In this document: positions 33,026 to 44,393 of the stretch, piece after piece
Layout: every line of letters begins with the position of its first letter
Position numbering within the stretch: position 1 is the stretch's first letter
NCBI GenBank assembly: GCA_023052935.1
Contig: CM041293.1
Coordinates: 166,615,341 to 166,679,340 of the forward strand
From: Piezodorus guildinii
Lineage: Eukaryota; Arthropoda; Insecta; Hemiptera; Pentatomidae
DNA: 64,000 bases
Reading direction: 5' to 3'
Notes under the pieces: model-generated
Seen by the model: only the letters and a program-made list of their open reading frames with translations
Told to the model about the DNA's origin: nothing
The model's database searches: none
Program-made: the position numbers and the translations under genes

Positions 33026-34627
33026 AATTTATATATAGTAAAGCTTGATTGAACTATAGTAAGCTGTAATGATCCATAAAACTTTTACCTTAATAAACGA
33101 AATGTCCTCTTACCAAAATCAAAAGTTTTCCTCGCTTCTGGATCTGCCATTAGTTTGTCGAGGTATGGTTATTATATTGGACAAGAAAGGGTCACAGAAG
33201 ACCTCGACAATAGCGTGTTCATGGAAGGATGAGAGTAAGATGAGGGTTGGTGTCCGGCGTGGTAGAAACACATACCGCAGTACTAGGTGTAAGGTTACTC
33301 TGCCAAGTAGGGGGCGAGCTCACACCTACCTCTCAGTGGAGGGATAATGACTGCTCCGTTAGGTATAAGCTCTGAAGCAGCGGATTTTTGTAGAAAATAT
33401 TTACAAATCAATTTTTATTTGTGCTTTTTCCTAAAAATTTCTCTTTACTTGTATTCAGAGGCATATCTTCTTCAAACAATTAATCCATTAAAGTATTACT
33501 AATATATCTGCAATTTCTCTCGGACGCTTTATTTCCATTATTATTGTATTAATCAAAAACAATTTTGAGGTTGGTACTATAGTTATTAGTTAAATATCTG
33601 ATATAATGTTGAAAAATACCTATAAACTTTTGATTTCCCCCTCTCTCCCTACTTTAATCTATAAAGTAACATACCACATCGTTAATTTGAAACAAATTTG
33701 CAACATCATTAACATCCGTTTCCATGTTATTCAAAAATATCGTATAGCGTTATTTTTCTCATTCCAGTGTTATCAAAAAGTGAAAGAGGATAAGGAGCCT
33801 GCTCATAGTTAAAATATTGACGAATTCCATCATTACTCTTTCTCAAAATGCGTAAGCGATATATTAGATTTGGATATATAGCTACTTCAGTATTATTAAC
33901 TTTAATTTTACTGCCCATGCTCAATAAAGATTTAGTTGTGTATATTTTATTGTCATTTTTATATCTTTAAAGTTGATACCTTTCATTGTTTTTTCTTGAA
34001 TTAATTCCTATTTCAAATGCTTTATAACAATCAATAGTTTCCTTAAATACAATTCCTGTGGGAATTGCTATCAGTTTCGGTACATCTGAAAAGGGATTGT
34101 GAATATTACGAAACTATACAATTTTTTTTACGGCTGAAAAATCTTCATTTATTCTGCTATCGCTAGCGTCAGCATGCTGGTATGGTGATTAAAAAGAAAC
34201 TCGTCAAAATTCTTCCACTCCGTCCACTACGTCTGTTGTAAATAACGTCGTTCTTATCCATTTGAAGACAACACTTGGTGTTGCTCCACGTCTGAAAGGA
34301 CCACCCTCTATTATCATGGACTTCATGGGAGTTTGTTCTATTCTTTGATCATTTTAAATTTTTGTGAAATACATGTACAATTTTACTTATGACCAACTAT
34401 TTAAGAAACTGATTTCTTTATATAATAACGTACATATTGTTTAAACTATAAAAAAAATTATTTCCCCCTTTGAAAGGTTTCTGATTTTGATTAATACAAA
34501 AAAACAAACATTAAAAAAAAAATGATCAAAATCGGAGCTGTTTCTGAGGACTTTCGACGAAAAAACTTCATTGACGCGACTATATTTATTTGATGTAATT
34601 CGGACAGTATACATTTTTCTGTTTAAA
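33022..34627. other. Stretch with one balanced-composition island, otherwise nothing recognised
   Basis: 33160-33350 is less A/T-rich than its surroundings and carries a 92-codon plus-strand frame (33069-33347) without any domain I know. The rest is AT-rich with short frames only. I do not call a gene. Confidence 0.35.
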
Positions 34628-35567
34628 TATATTTATTCTTACCTCTCAGATAGAACTTTCAAAGTCAACCATAACCTTTCATACTCATCCATATTTTCTC
34701 AGTCCGCAGTTGTACCTCAGGGTAGCATCTTAGGCCCAATCCTTTATTCCGTTTATACAGCTGATATTCCTATTCATCCTGGCACTGTTCTCACTACTTA
34801 CGCTGATGACACATGTGTGTTATCCGTAAGTAGTGACCCAACGGTTGCATCACAATTCCTACAGTCTCACATCCAATCCATTGAAGAATGGTGTCATAAC
34901 TGGAGAATTAAAATCAATCCCAATAAATCCCATCAAATTACCTTTACCCTTCGCCGCAAGCCTATGAATACCTGTCCTACTGTATCCTTTGGCAACATTC
35001 CATTAATCCCCGTTGAACAGATCCGCTACCTTGGACTCCATCTAGACAAGCACCTTACTTGGAAACCTCACACTAGACTGAAACGACAAGAAACTGCCTG
35101 CAGATACCGCTTACTACAACACTTACTAGACAAACGTTCAAAACTCTCTATTTACTACAAAAGACTCATTTACATCACGATTATCCGACCTATTTGGACC
35201 TATGGCATTGAGCTATGGGAGTCCACTAAACTATCAAAATCCTCAATGCTCCTTACATTGTAACTAATAAACTCATCCATAGAGACCTAAATATCCCACT
35301 GGTTGCAGACTTGGCCCGCGATAGATACACCTCCTTTAATTCCAAACTACCTGCCCACTCAAATCCGCTTGTCCGTAACCTATCATCTACATCTATTCCC
35401 GGTAATCCTCCGAGGCGCCTGAAAAGACTGGCCTCGAGACCTGCTCATGAAATAAACTTTGAAGTACTACCACTGGGTAGATTCTTTACATGTCTATTCA
35501 TGCCTGTTATTGTCATTCAGCCATTTTACTTATTGTATTTGTATATAAAGTTGTAAAAAACAAAAAA
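34628..35567 (+). pseudogene. Jockey-like LINE C1, 5'-truncated RT fragment
   Basis: An open stretch to 35263 reads SYLSDRTFKVNHNLSYSSIF, VPQGSILGPILYSVYTADIP, TTYADDTCVLSV (YADD box), WRIKINPNKSHQITFTLRR, IRYLGLHLDKHLTWKPHTRL and RPIWTYGIELW. A deletion then removes the IQSLQSKILR segment, and the frame resumes at 35270-35500 with LNIPLVADLARDRYTSF and NPPRRLKR. The copy lacks endonuclease and RT fingers. It ends in an A-rich tail that runs into a (TA)n tract. Confidence 0.8.
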
Positions 35568-35577
35568 ATATATTATA

Positions 35578-35580
<3 letters not shown>

Positions 35581-35642
<62 letters not shown>

Positions 35643-35653
35643 TATATATATAT
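35581..35653. repeat. (TA)n microsatellite
   Basis: About 70 bp of TA with one AA interruption, directly after the C1 tail. Confidence 0.95.
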
Positions 35654-35729
35654 TTATTCTGTATGCTTCAACGTGACAGTAGTATCTAAGTTTATAAAAT
35701 ATGATATTAAATATACATGTAGACTTACT

Positions 35730-36640
35730 CACGCCCGAAATTCAACGGTAAAATGTGCAATATTCTGTCATCGGATGTTACCCTGGCAAGGAAGCACCTC
35801 ATTTCTGTCGCTTACCGGACACCACGGGAATATTTTATGAAAGAGTGAGGGATTCCGGTTCCCGGAGAGGTTATGGAGAGGTGAGCGGAAGGATAACCTA
35901 TGAATTAATAATTGGGTCTCTCAGAGCTGGAAACGGAGTGAGGATAGTAAACAGCACCGTTGAAACTGCAGCTTTACTTAAATTTTCACTTGGGAAATAA
36001 AACTGTACGAAAAAAAGAGAACATTTTTTAAATGAATTATTCAAATCCAACCCTTTTCTCTTCATTGTTACACAGAACTATAAAAAGAAACAGTTTCATC
36101 CATTGAATTATATAACGAAGTATTTATAAATCTTTAATTTAAGGATAGAATAAAATATTTGAAATCTAATGAAATTTTTCTCTCCGGAAAGTTTGAAAAA
36201 ATTTTCTTCGGAATACGTTTTTTTTTTTTTAAATATCATTTTCTTAGAGCCATTGGCAGTTTTATTTTCTATTATCTCTAGAGCCAGTAGCATATAACCT
36301 TTTTCCCATGAAACATTAAATTCTAGAATAATTTCAAATTTCACTAAAAACTCCAAACTGTTATGGTCTCGAGTATCTATAATCCACGGCTAGCCTTCCG
36401 ATTTAGTGCGGCATCTCTCTTTCACAGTTTTAAAAATTAACTTTGAGTAATTCAAAGACTTACAAAATCACAAGGCTTAACTGTGTTTAGCCGTCTTATT
36501 TGAACGGAGCTTTATTACTTAGGGACATCATTCCAGGATTCACATGTTTTTTGAATCTCCAGTCTTATTTATTTTTATAACTAACTAGATGACCGGACAT
36601 ATATGCCGTTCACGCGTAACGCAATGACCAAGGTTAAAGG
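35730..36640. other. Stretch with a short balanced-composition frame, otherwise nothing
   Basis: An 81-codon frame at 35755-36000 (MQYSVIGCYPGKEAPHFCRL at its start) is less A/T-rich than its surroundings. No domain, splice context or relative is recognised, so I leave it uncalled. The remainder is AT-rich. Confidence 0.3.
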
Positions 36641-36643
36641 CGA

Positions 36644-36646
<3 letters not shown>

Positions 36647-36708
<62 letters not shown>
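36647..36708. repeat. Compound (TA)n(GA)n microsatellite
   Basis: TA repeats at 36647-36676 turn into GA repeats at 36677-36708. Confidence 0.95.
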
Positions 36709-36709
<1 letters not shown>

Positions 36710-36834
36710 GATAGATAGAGCGATTATTATTACATTTAAAATGTTGAATATAAACATACCAAAGTAACTTTTCTCTTTACTTCTTTTATAAGATCCACCT
36801 CCTGTTTGATATAAACGTAACAAAAAAGTAGTCT

Positions 36835-36983
36835 TTAAGACTATTTCAATCAGAATGATAACTACATGATATTAAAGCCCATTTTATTTTGTATCGATGT
36901 GTACATCTCGGCTGTACAGTTGTCATAAATATAAAATTTCAGTTTAGTACGACTTTTTGTTTTTGTGCTTGACTTATAAACAC

Positions 36984-37027
<44 letters not shown>

Positions 37028-37190
37028 ACACACACACACACACACACGCACACAGACCTTTTTGCTGGAATTGTTTTTTGGACTGTGGAAACCCTAAAAC
37101 GAGTATTTATGTTGGAAACTGTTATTCAAAAATTTTCATTTTCGCTATACTTTCCCCTACTATATATTTCATGTATGGGTAAGTGAAAGT
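36835..37190 (-). repeat. Repeat family X, copy 9, left part, minus strand, with expanded (CA)n
   Basis: The plus strand reads AGACTATTTCAATCAGAATG at 36840 and ends at TACTATATATTTCATGTATG then GGTAAGTGAAAGTAATA (the X left edge reversed). The short GT run found in every X copy has grown here to about 75 bp. The right half of X is missing. Confidence 0.7.
36982..37058. repeat. (CA)n microsatellite inside X copy 9
   Basis: About 75 bp of CA with one CC and one CG interruption, at the position of the short (GT)4-8 run in other X copies. Confidence 0.9.
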
Positions 37191-37776
37191 AATAAATAAT
37201 AAGTTTTTTTTTTTACTTTTTAATTAGTTAGGTTTGGCCTGTTCAGATTGTTAGTAATGGCGTGTGTGTTGTAAGCAAACGTTATAGCGGCTGCGTGAGT
37301 CCCAGAAGTGTCCTCTTGTCCTACAGATGATAACAGAAATACGAAGTATCAGCCAGAAATGTACTCGAACCCAGTCGGGTATCGTATATATGTCAGCGAT
37401 CTGATGAAATCATTCTGAATCACGAACGGCAATGGAAATACCGATATTCATGTTTGTTTGTGCGTTATAAGGTGTGCATGCATACATACTTTTTCTTCTG
37501 CTTTGTTCGTTTAAGATTTTCATCCTTGATTATCAAATCATTTTATTTAAAGATTTTTAGAAATTTAAATTATTAAATATATAGTAGTATGGATATACTA
37601 AAACATTATAAGGAAAGTATAAATAGACGATTAAATGTTTTAGATACATCAAACCGGTTTCATATTACCCAGCATTACCAATTGTTCTATCTATTAGATG
37701 GCCTATATAACCGGATATCAACAATGTTTAAAAAAAATTATTAGTTAATTCTTATTACAGTTGTTTGAATGAATGA
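37191..37776. other. Stretch without recognised features
   Basis: No supported gene or repeat. Confidence 0.4.
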
Positions 37777-38465
37777 TTGTATTGTTAGGTTCCTTTAATT
37801 AAAATGATCCATTTTCATTCAACTCATTTTATTTTCTTATTTTTTCCTCCCTACGTTTCGGCCTTTTGCCATTTTCAAGGGATCTACAAAAATCATTTAT
37901 TTTAAAACTAAAAGATAAACAACATTATTTTTTACATTCTTATAAGGCAATTTACATACATTTTAATATTCCATCATGCACTCATATAAATATATATTTT
38001 GTCATAATTTAATAAAACAAAAATAAAACTTTTATAGGCTGACCAGCCCTGTCCTGGTTGTTATCATCCACTGTATTAAAGAAATGTATTCCCTCACCCT
38101 TAACACTTGATATCAAAACTAATATATACACATACATTGTTTTATTTCCTCCTCATCTAATCAATCAATTCCACATTTGTTTTCACAGCCAAATTTTTCT
38201 TTTAAAATTCTTTAATAAATTATTACCATACATAAACATATACATATGCACACATCCACACATACATACCTATTAAAAGGTATGTAAATTGCTTTATAAG
38301 AATGTAAAAAATAATGTTGTTTATCTTTTAGTTTTAAAATAAATGATTTTTGTAGATCCCTTGAAAATGGTAAAAAGCCAAAACGTAGGGAGAAAAAAAT
38401 ATGAAAATAAAATGAGTTGAATGAAAATGGATCATTTTACTTAAAGGAACCTAACAATACAATTA
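37777..38465. repeat. Long inverted repeat, about 190-bp arms and 300-bp spacer
   Basis: The left arm 37777-37968 (ATTGTATTGTTAGGTTCCTT at its outer end, ACATACATTTTAATA at its inner end) is mirrored by 38271-38465 with a few mismatches. Each arm carries an outward version of CCTTGAAAATGGCAAAAGGC followed by CGAAACGTAGGG, a short hairpin ahead of a GAAAC word. Inverted termini with such motifs are reminiscent of Penelope-like elements, but no RT or GIY-YIG sequence is present. A transcript across it could fold into a long hairpin RNA. Confidence 0.8.
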
Positions 38466-38654
38466 TTAGTGTTTAAATAGTGTTAGTTAAATTCACTTAT
38501 GTTTCAGAAGAAACAAGGTGATGGTGAGGAGTTTTTTCTTTTTGTTTTTTATTTTCAACACATTTAATAGTAATAATGTTAATCAATGACTTAATTTAGT
38601 TACGTAAGATACATATGCTTTGAGTTTTAGAGAATCAAGTAATGATAGATGGTT

Positions 38655-38890
38655 AATTTAAAAGCACTGTGTTGTTTAATCGGGCGATACTGCAGCGGGA
38701 GTCCTAAATCAAGATTGAAATTACAATAGAGATCGTTAACTATATATGTCGTTAACCTGACATGGCACAGGCTCGGGACCAACTTTTTACGTCCATTCCG
38801 TGGGATGGCATAGGCAAGAGTTTTTACTACCATTAAAAACCCTACTACCATCTGCCAGGTTTAAAACCGTGAGCTTGGGCCTTTAAGCTA
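38655..38890 (-). mobile_element. SINE family S1, diverged copy
   Basis: On the minus strand, the B-box-like CTCACGGTTTTAAACCTGGC is followed by GGACGTAAAAAGTTGGTCCC, GAGCCTGTGCCATGTCAGGT, TTTAGGACTCCCGCTGCAGT and ATCGCCCGATTAAAC, in S1 order. The mid-region holds a small insertion relative to the copy at 40334. Confidence 0.65.
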
Positions 38891-39044
38891 CTGCCCAAAA
38901 GTTGACCACGTATTCGGTATTTAATTAGTATTATGTAGAATATGATGTCGGCTCTGTTACCCTATACAAGCCCGCTTGTATAGTGTGCTACAGAAAGGTG
39001 AAGCAGATGATGTTAAGATATATGAGGTGATACAAATTTTATTG

Positions 39045-39325
39045 AGAGCGGAGTGGCCTAGTGATAGAGTCTAATAGTCTAATACCCACCGGGTTCGGGT
39101 TCGAATCCCGGCTGTGGCAGAATATTATTTATTCTGGTGATTTGGCTGGGGGGCGACCCAAGGGTATGGGGACGCTCCTGGGGTAGACCCAGCCTCAATA
39201 AAGTTGATAACCAGAAAAAAAGGGAAAACTTGGCGTGAGCGTGATCAACGGATAATTACCTCATATCACGGCCGTTGGCCCAGAAACAGTACTCATCTCG
39301 ATATGAGTGCATGAAGCTTTTGGGT
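39045..39325 (+). mobile_element. tRNA-derived SINE, family S3, complete copy
   Basis: The head GAGCGGAGTGGCCTAGTGAT includes an A box (TGGCCTAGTGA), and GGGTTCGGGTTCGAATCCCG includes a perfect B box. The body runs CTGGTGATTTGGCTGG, GGGCGACCCAAGGGTATGGG, AGACCCAGCCTCAATAAAG and ACGGCCGTTGGCCCAGAAAC, ending near GGGTTGTAGAGACACAGCC before a T run. A headless second copy is at 18545-18735. Confidence 0.75.
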
Positions 39326-39330
39326 TGTAG

Positions 39331-40330
39331 AGACACAGCCTTTTTTTTTTTGTTTTTTTTTTTACATATTTTTGTCAGTTTTTTATGGTTTTACTTGAAA
39401 ATCATTATAATATGGATTTTTTTATATTTTAAAATTTTTTGATATTTATGTCTTTTTTTTGTTTTTGGAAACTACTGTTTCTTTTTTTATTTCAACATAA
39501 TAATAAATAGCGACTAACAGAATCTTTTCCTATTCCTGAAAAGTTTGAGGGTACTAGTGGAATAACTGCAGAACACTTTAATAATCATAATTGGTCGCCA
39601 GGAGCCCTTCTACCTTCCCCACGTCATATCTCCACCGCTAATTTTATCCGTCCAGGACACCTTTGACTTCGTATTGAAAAATATCAAGATTGCGTGAAAT
39701 TAAATTTCCAGTAATTCCTTAAAATTACGAAAATTTCTTGGACTCTGTCGTGTTTCAACTTTGAAAGAAAAAACTAAACTGACTTTTTTTTAAGGAGCCT
39801 AATGGGATCAAATGAGTTAGAGAGGATATAAGGGATAAAGTATTCGTTAATATTAAATAGGATTAAGATATTTACAGAACTTGAATTGTTTAATAGTTTT
39901 TTTTGTTTTCCTAGTATATAAATTAATGTATCAATGCGATTGTTGATTGCTTTCTGGAGAAATAACATTATAGATTGAGAATATAGACAATTAGAGACCA
40001 GTGCATGTGCACCCGAGAATAGCCATCATTAATAAGGTTTACAGGAAACAGATTTAATGGCCTGCCTTAATACTTGACTTGCTACTAATTACGGATCTGG
40101 GTCAGTACTAGAGCAAGCCCACCTTCATCAGGGCGATTTAATGCTTATTACAAGGTGGTGTAGTGTTTCAACCACACATTTTGAAAGGAATGAGCATTTC
40201 CCGCGGGATGATAGCGTCACCCACTTTGTGCGACCCACTTGTGAGTATATTGCCTATAGTATCATAACGGAAAAAAAAAAGGTGGTCCATATCACTTATT
40301 CAATAATTTAGCAAATATAGAACAATATAA
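39331..40330. other. Stretch without recognised features
   Basis: T-rich at first, then mixed; no supported gene or repeat. Confidence 0.4.
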
Positions 40331-40333
40331 TGG

Positions 40334-40622
40334 TGGGGTCACTTGTAGCTAGGTGGTTAGCATAACAGCCTCCTATGCCAAAGGTCACGGGTTCAAACCC
40401 GCAGGTGACCCTAATATTTGTTTAATGGGAGTAAAAAATCCTTAGCTATGTCGTCCTTCGTAGGGGACGTTAAAAGGTGGTCCCGAGCCTGTGCGATGTC
40501 AGGTATTCGTTAAAGATCCCTATCCTAAGTAAACCTGGATAGGTAAATTTAGGACTCTCACTGTAGCATCGCCGATTAGCCACGTAGCATAAAGTGACGT
40601 TAGATAAATAAAAAACAAACTA
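40334..40622 (+). mobile_element. tRNA-derived SINE, family S1, best preserved copy
   Basis: GGGTCAC (40336-40342) pairs perfectly with GTGACCC (40405-40411) as a 7-bp acceptor stem, around a D-arm-like TAGCTAGGTGGTTAGCA and a T-arm CGGGTTCAAACCCG. The head can therefore still fold like a tRNA. The non-tRNA body (GTCGTCCTTCGTAGGGGACG, GTCCCGAGCCTGTGCGATGT, TTAGGACTCTCACTGTAGC) and AATAAAAAACAAAC tail match the copy at 3985-4268. Confidence 0.8.
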
Positions 40623-40639
40623 TATAATGGTGAGAAGAA

Positions 40640-41270
40640 CAATGTTATATTCGAAAACTTGATTTTATTCCAAACTCAAAGTAATTATAAATTCAATATA
40701 AATAACGGAATGCTTTTCATGGCGATGGATCTTCTTATAGTTTATAATATAAGAAGTTTGCTATTGACAAAGTTTCATAGTGTTGGTTTTGAATAGTAAA
40801 AGGATAATTAGTTACTTACTAAATCTTCAAAACGTCCAACTTCCTTACGGGAAAGAGATTGCTAATTAGTTCTTGTTGTAGATTCTCAGTTATTTTGAAC
40901 ACTTTCTGAGAAAAAAATTAAAAACAAAGTATCTGGATTTGGGAATTGGTCTCCATTGTTTTTAGTAAAAAGGAGCAAGGCCTACTCTGGTAAGGCATTC
41001 CTTTGATCTGTTAAACAACTAGTGGTTGAGAATGAAGCTAGTACCTTTCATTTTTAACTAGTAACTCACATTGCACTGGTATTATATACTACCTTTAAAA
41101 AATACCCTTTGGACATGTTATTTATTTATTTTTTATATTACTAATGACCCTCAAGACTTGATAACAAATCCTATTTGGTCAGTGAACAATTTAAAAGATA
41201 TGTATGTACAAGTACAGAGTTATTGAAAGCATTGATTAAAATTAAAGTTTACAATTTGTATTTTTTTAAG
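40640..41270. other. Stretch without recognised features
   Basis: AT-rich, no supported gene or repeat. Confidence 0.4.
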
Positions 41271-41274
41271 AACA

Positions 41275-42163
41275 GTTCTATCTTTTTTATTTTCACTTTT
41301 TCCAAGTTGTTTGAAAATTCAGTCTCTTCCTCTTGTATAAAGTAGCGTTCTTTCTTTTATTTTTTGCACCTGAAAACTAAGTGTCGCGGATCTTCTGGCT
41401 GTCCGCAGACTTCACAATTTCCATCTTTTTTTATTTTCATAAGACGTTTTTATATGCTTGGTTTTTAATTTTGGTCAAATGAGATTTGAAATCCATTTTC
41501 CTGTCTAATGCAACACCCAGGAATTTTACTTCTTCTCGAGCAATAAGTTGGTGACTACTTATTGTGACATTATAGTCAGTTATTTGGAATTTTCTTTTTC
41601 TAGTGAAAGGGATCAATTTGCTTTTGCTAGGATTAAATTGGAATCCGATGTCATTGAATCTCTGCTTTAGTGATTCCAATGCATCACATATGATTTTTTC
41701 CCCCTCTTCTGGTGATTTGACAACAGTATAAACCAGGAAGTCTTCAGCAAATTGGATCATTTTGCAATACGGTGGTGGATTTTTAATTATATGCTCTGTG
41801 TAAATATTGAAAAAAATTGGGACTGAGGACATCTCCCTGTGGCAGACCATTATAGGAATCAAAACTGACCGGACCTTCTTGAGGATGGATCAAATACGTA
41901 CGGGCAGATAAATAGTTCGCTATCCAATTGGTTATGAGATGCGAGGTTCCTATTTCTTTCAGTTCTCTTATGAGGATTTGAGTCTCGACATTGTCGTAAG
42001 CTCTTTCCAGGTCGACAGTTACAGCTAATAAAATGTTTTTCTGTTGGAAAGTTTTATATATGTCGTTTGTTAGATACCAGATTGCATCAGTGGTAGATCT
42101 ATTTTTGCGAAAACCAAAACACTGGGGCTTCAGTATTTCTTTCTGTTCTAAGAACCACTCCAA
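41275..42163 (-). pseudogene. Non-LTR retrotransposon F (R1/I-like group), RT joined to a C-terminal zinc knuckle
   Basis: Minus-strand 42163-41783 reads LKPQCFGFRKNRSTTDAIWY, LAVTVDLERAYDNVETQIL (catalytic D) and GLPQGDVLSPNFFQYLH. After a frameshift, 41862-41437 reads MIQFAEDFLVYTV (YADD-box variant) and EVKFLGVALDRKMDFKSHL. Near 41425 the reading passes directly to GNCEVCGQPEDPRHLVFRC, the CCHC knuckle at the far C-terminus of such proteins. The thumb end and anything between (connection, RNase H if present) are therefore deleted. The clade is a judgement from motif style. Confidence 0.7.
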
Positions 42164-42169
42164 TTAGAA

Positions 42170-42713
42170 TGATGTTATGATACCCACTACACCAAAGGTG
42201 GTCCCCAGTAGAATTAGATATACAGACAATAAACGTAAATGGTTTAGACATATTCTCAGAATGAATCCTTGTAGAACTGTTAATACTCTCTTTGTGGGAC
42301 TCAAATGGAGAGAAGGATACTAATAGGCCTGCAGATAGCGTCGGTTCAACTGTAACAGAAGTAGTCCTGCCCACACTGGTTGAGTATATTAGGTTCCTAG
42401 TATTACTGATCCCACCCTCAAATCGCACAGGTCTAGAAGAGAATCAGAATATGATGATATAGATGAAAATACTCGAATGTAATTTATTTAGTTTCATTCC
42501 CATTTGTTATTTCAATGGAATCATTTATTTTATTTATTTATATATAGCATGAAGGGTCATTAGCTACATACAGAGTTGTTAGTTTTTCACAAAGTTAGTA
42601 CGACATTTTTAAGAAGATAACATTTATGAGACAATTAGGGTTAATGTTAGATTGAATAAAATAATATTTTTAATCAAATTAAAGATCTGACATTTAAAAA
42701 AAAATATATACCT
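42170..42713. other. Stretch without recognised features
   Basis: No supported feature. A 109-codon minus-strand frame (42428-42099) overlaps the LINE F start and has no domain. Confidence 0.35.
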
Positions 42714-43090
42714 AGTTTTTGAACGGGAGAACAGCTGATGCGCTCGATGATAACAGTCATACGTTACTTCGTCTCTCAGATTTTTGCTCTTTTCAGTAGG
42801 AATTCGCTTGAGTTCAGTCTGGAAAACATCACTAGACTTCAAGAAAACCACAGCAGTGAATATTGGAGAAATATCGGTAAGCAAAGTTATAATTTACTTT
42901 GTAGAATCGCGAAAAGTGAAAGGAGGGTCACTGATCAGCTGATTGCCGCTAGCTCGGCAAGCTCGGGCTTGCTTTTCTTTAGCTTATCTTTCTTTTATTA
43001 TCTTTCCTCTCATTCTCATCTCATTATTTATTTATTATTTTTCCTTTTTTATTTTTTTTATTTATTTTATTATTTTTTTTTTTTTAATCA

Positions 43091-44393
43091 ATGAGATATT
43101 TCCATCAAGTTATGTCCTCAAAAGCTACAAGTAAAAGATCTAGATCTGCAGGTTCAAACTCGTCTCCTACAAAACAGAGACCTCGCCGTGAAAATAATAA
43201 AAAAATGATTCCACCAGCGACCGCTTCAGCTACCTCTTTAGGATCTGAACCACAGCCTAGCACATCATCACAAGGATTAACTGATGAATCGCCGTTTTTT
43301 ACACCGGATCCATTTCAGATCCTCCAAAATGAAAAAGAAACCATGGAATCTTCTCCTATACCCAGGGAACCACTACCTCCACCAATATTTGTTAAAAATA
43401 TTAAAAATTTTCAACTGATGTGTGCGCATTTAAACAAAGTAACTGATCCTAATAGTTATTCTTGTATAAGTAGAACCAGTGATACTAAAATATCCCCGAC
43501 TACCGCCGAAAGCTACAGAAAAATAGTGAAATATCTGACTGAGACCAAAGCTGATTTTCATACCTATCAGTTGCGCCAGGAGAGAGCTTTAAGGGTTGTA
43601 ATTAGAAACCTACACCCTTCGACACCAGTTACAGCTATCCAAGAAGAACTGACGGAGATAGGCTATAAAGTGCGGCAAGTGACCAATGTCCTAAAAGATA
43701 AAATTCCACTGCCTCTATTCTTCGTGGACTTGGAACCATCAGCAGGAGTTGAAAAAATTTACGACCTCAATAGGTTGTACTATACTAGTTGAGAAACCTT
43801 ACACTAAGAAAGAAATAGTTCAGTGCCATAATTGTCAGGCATATGGTCATACGAGAACTTACTGTCACCACACACCACGCTGTGTGAAATGCGGTGAGCA
43901 ACATAAATCAGAAGAATGTAGACGATTAAGATCAACACCCGCTGTATGTGCTCTGTTCCTAGAGGACCACCCGGCTAACTACAAGGGATGTCAAATCTAC
44001 AAGAACCTCAAAAGCAGATACCAAAAACCTCAGAATCTGGATGAAACAGCTGAACCGATCAGAAGCAGAAGACAACCTTCAAAAACAATTGATTCCAATG
44101 TAACATTTGCCCATCTACTTGGAGGTGGGAACCAGAACAAAGAGGCCCTGCCGGAACATCGCATACCTCAAAATCCTGAACCCCTTCCACAACCACCTAT
44201 TCCTCAAAATTTACCCAACCCTCAAAAACCTCATCCGCATCAAATTTCTCATATTCCTCCTCCATCAAATGTCACAGACCTTACAAGTTTGATGACATCC
44301 TTCATCACTGAAATCAAATCTCTTGTTATGCCGCTAATATCACTACTTACTAATCTCGTTTCAAATTTAATCCCTTCCTTAAAAAATCCTTAA
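43091..44393 (+). pseudogene. ORF1 (gag-like, zinc knuckles) of LINE B4, one frameshift
   Basis: The start ATG at 43091 opens a 233-codon frame rich in Ser/Pro, then a conserved RNA-binding-like middle (RALRVVIRNLHPSTPVTAI). A single 1-nt shift near 43750-43790 (IYDLNRLYYT to VEKPYTKKEI) moves to the frame ending at 44393. That part has CHNCQAYGHTRTYC and CVKCGEQHKSEEC; a third knuckle is degenerate (CALFLEDHPANYKGC lacks the second Cys). A Pro/Gln-rich tail follows. The family protein coats element RNA. Confidence 0.8.

Noticed and set aside
39045..39120. Functional tRNA gene at the S3 head
   Set aside because: A and B boxes are good, but the acceptor ends do not pair and the sequence continues into a SINE body that recurs at 18545.
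40336..40411. Functional tRNA gene at the S1 head
   Set aside because: It folds well, but it is followed by the S1 body and recurs as a SINE elsewhere in the window.
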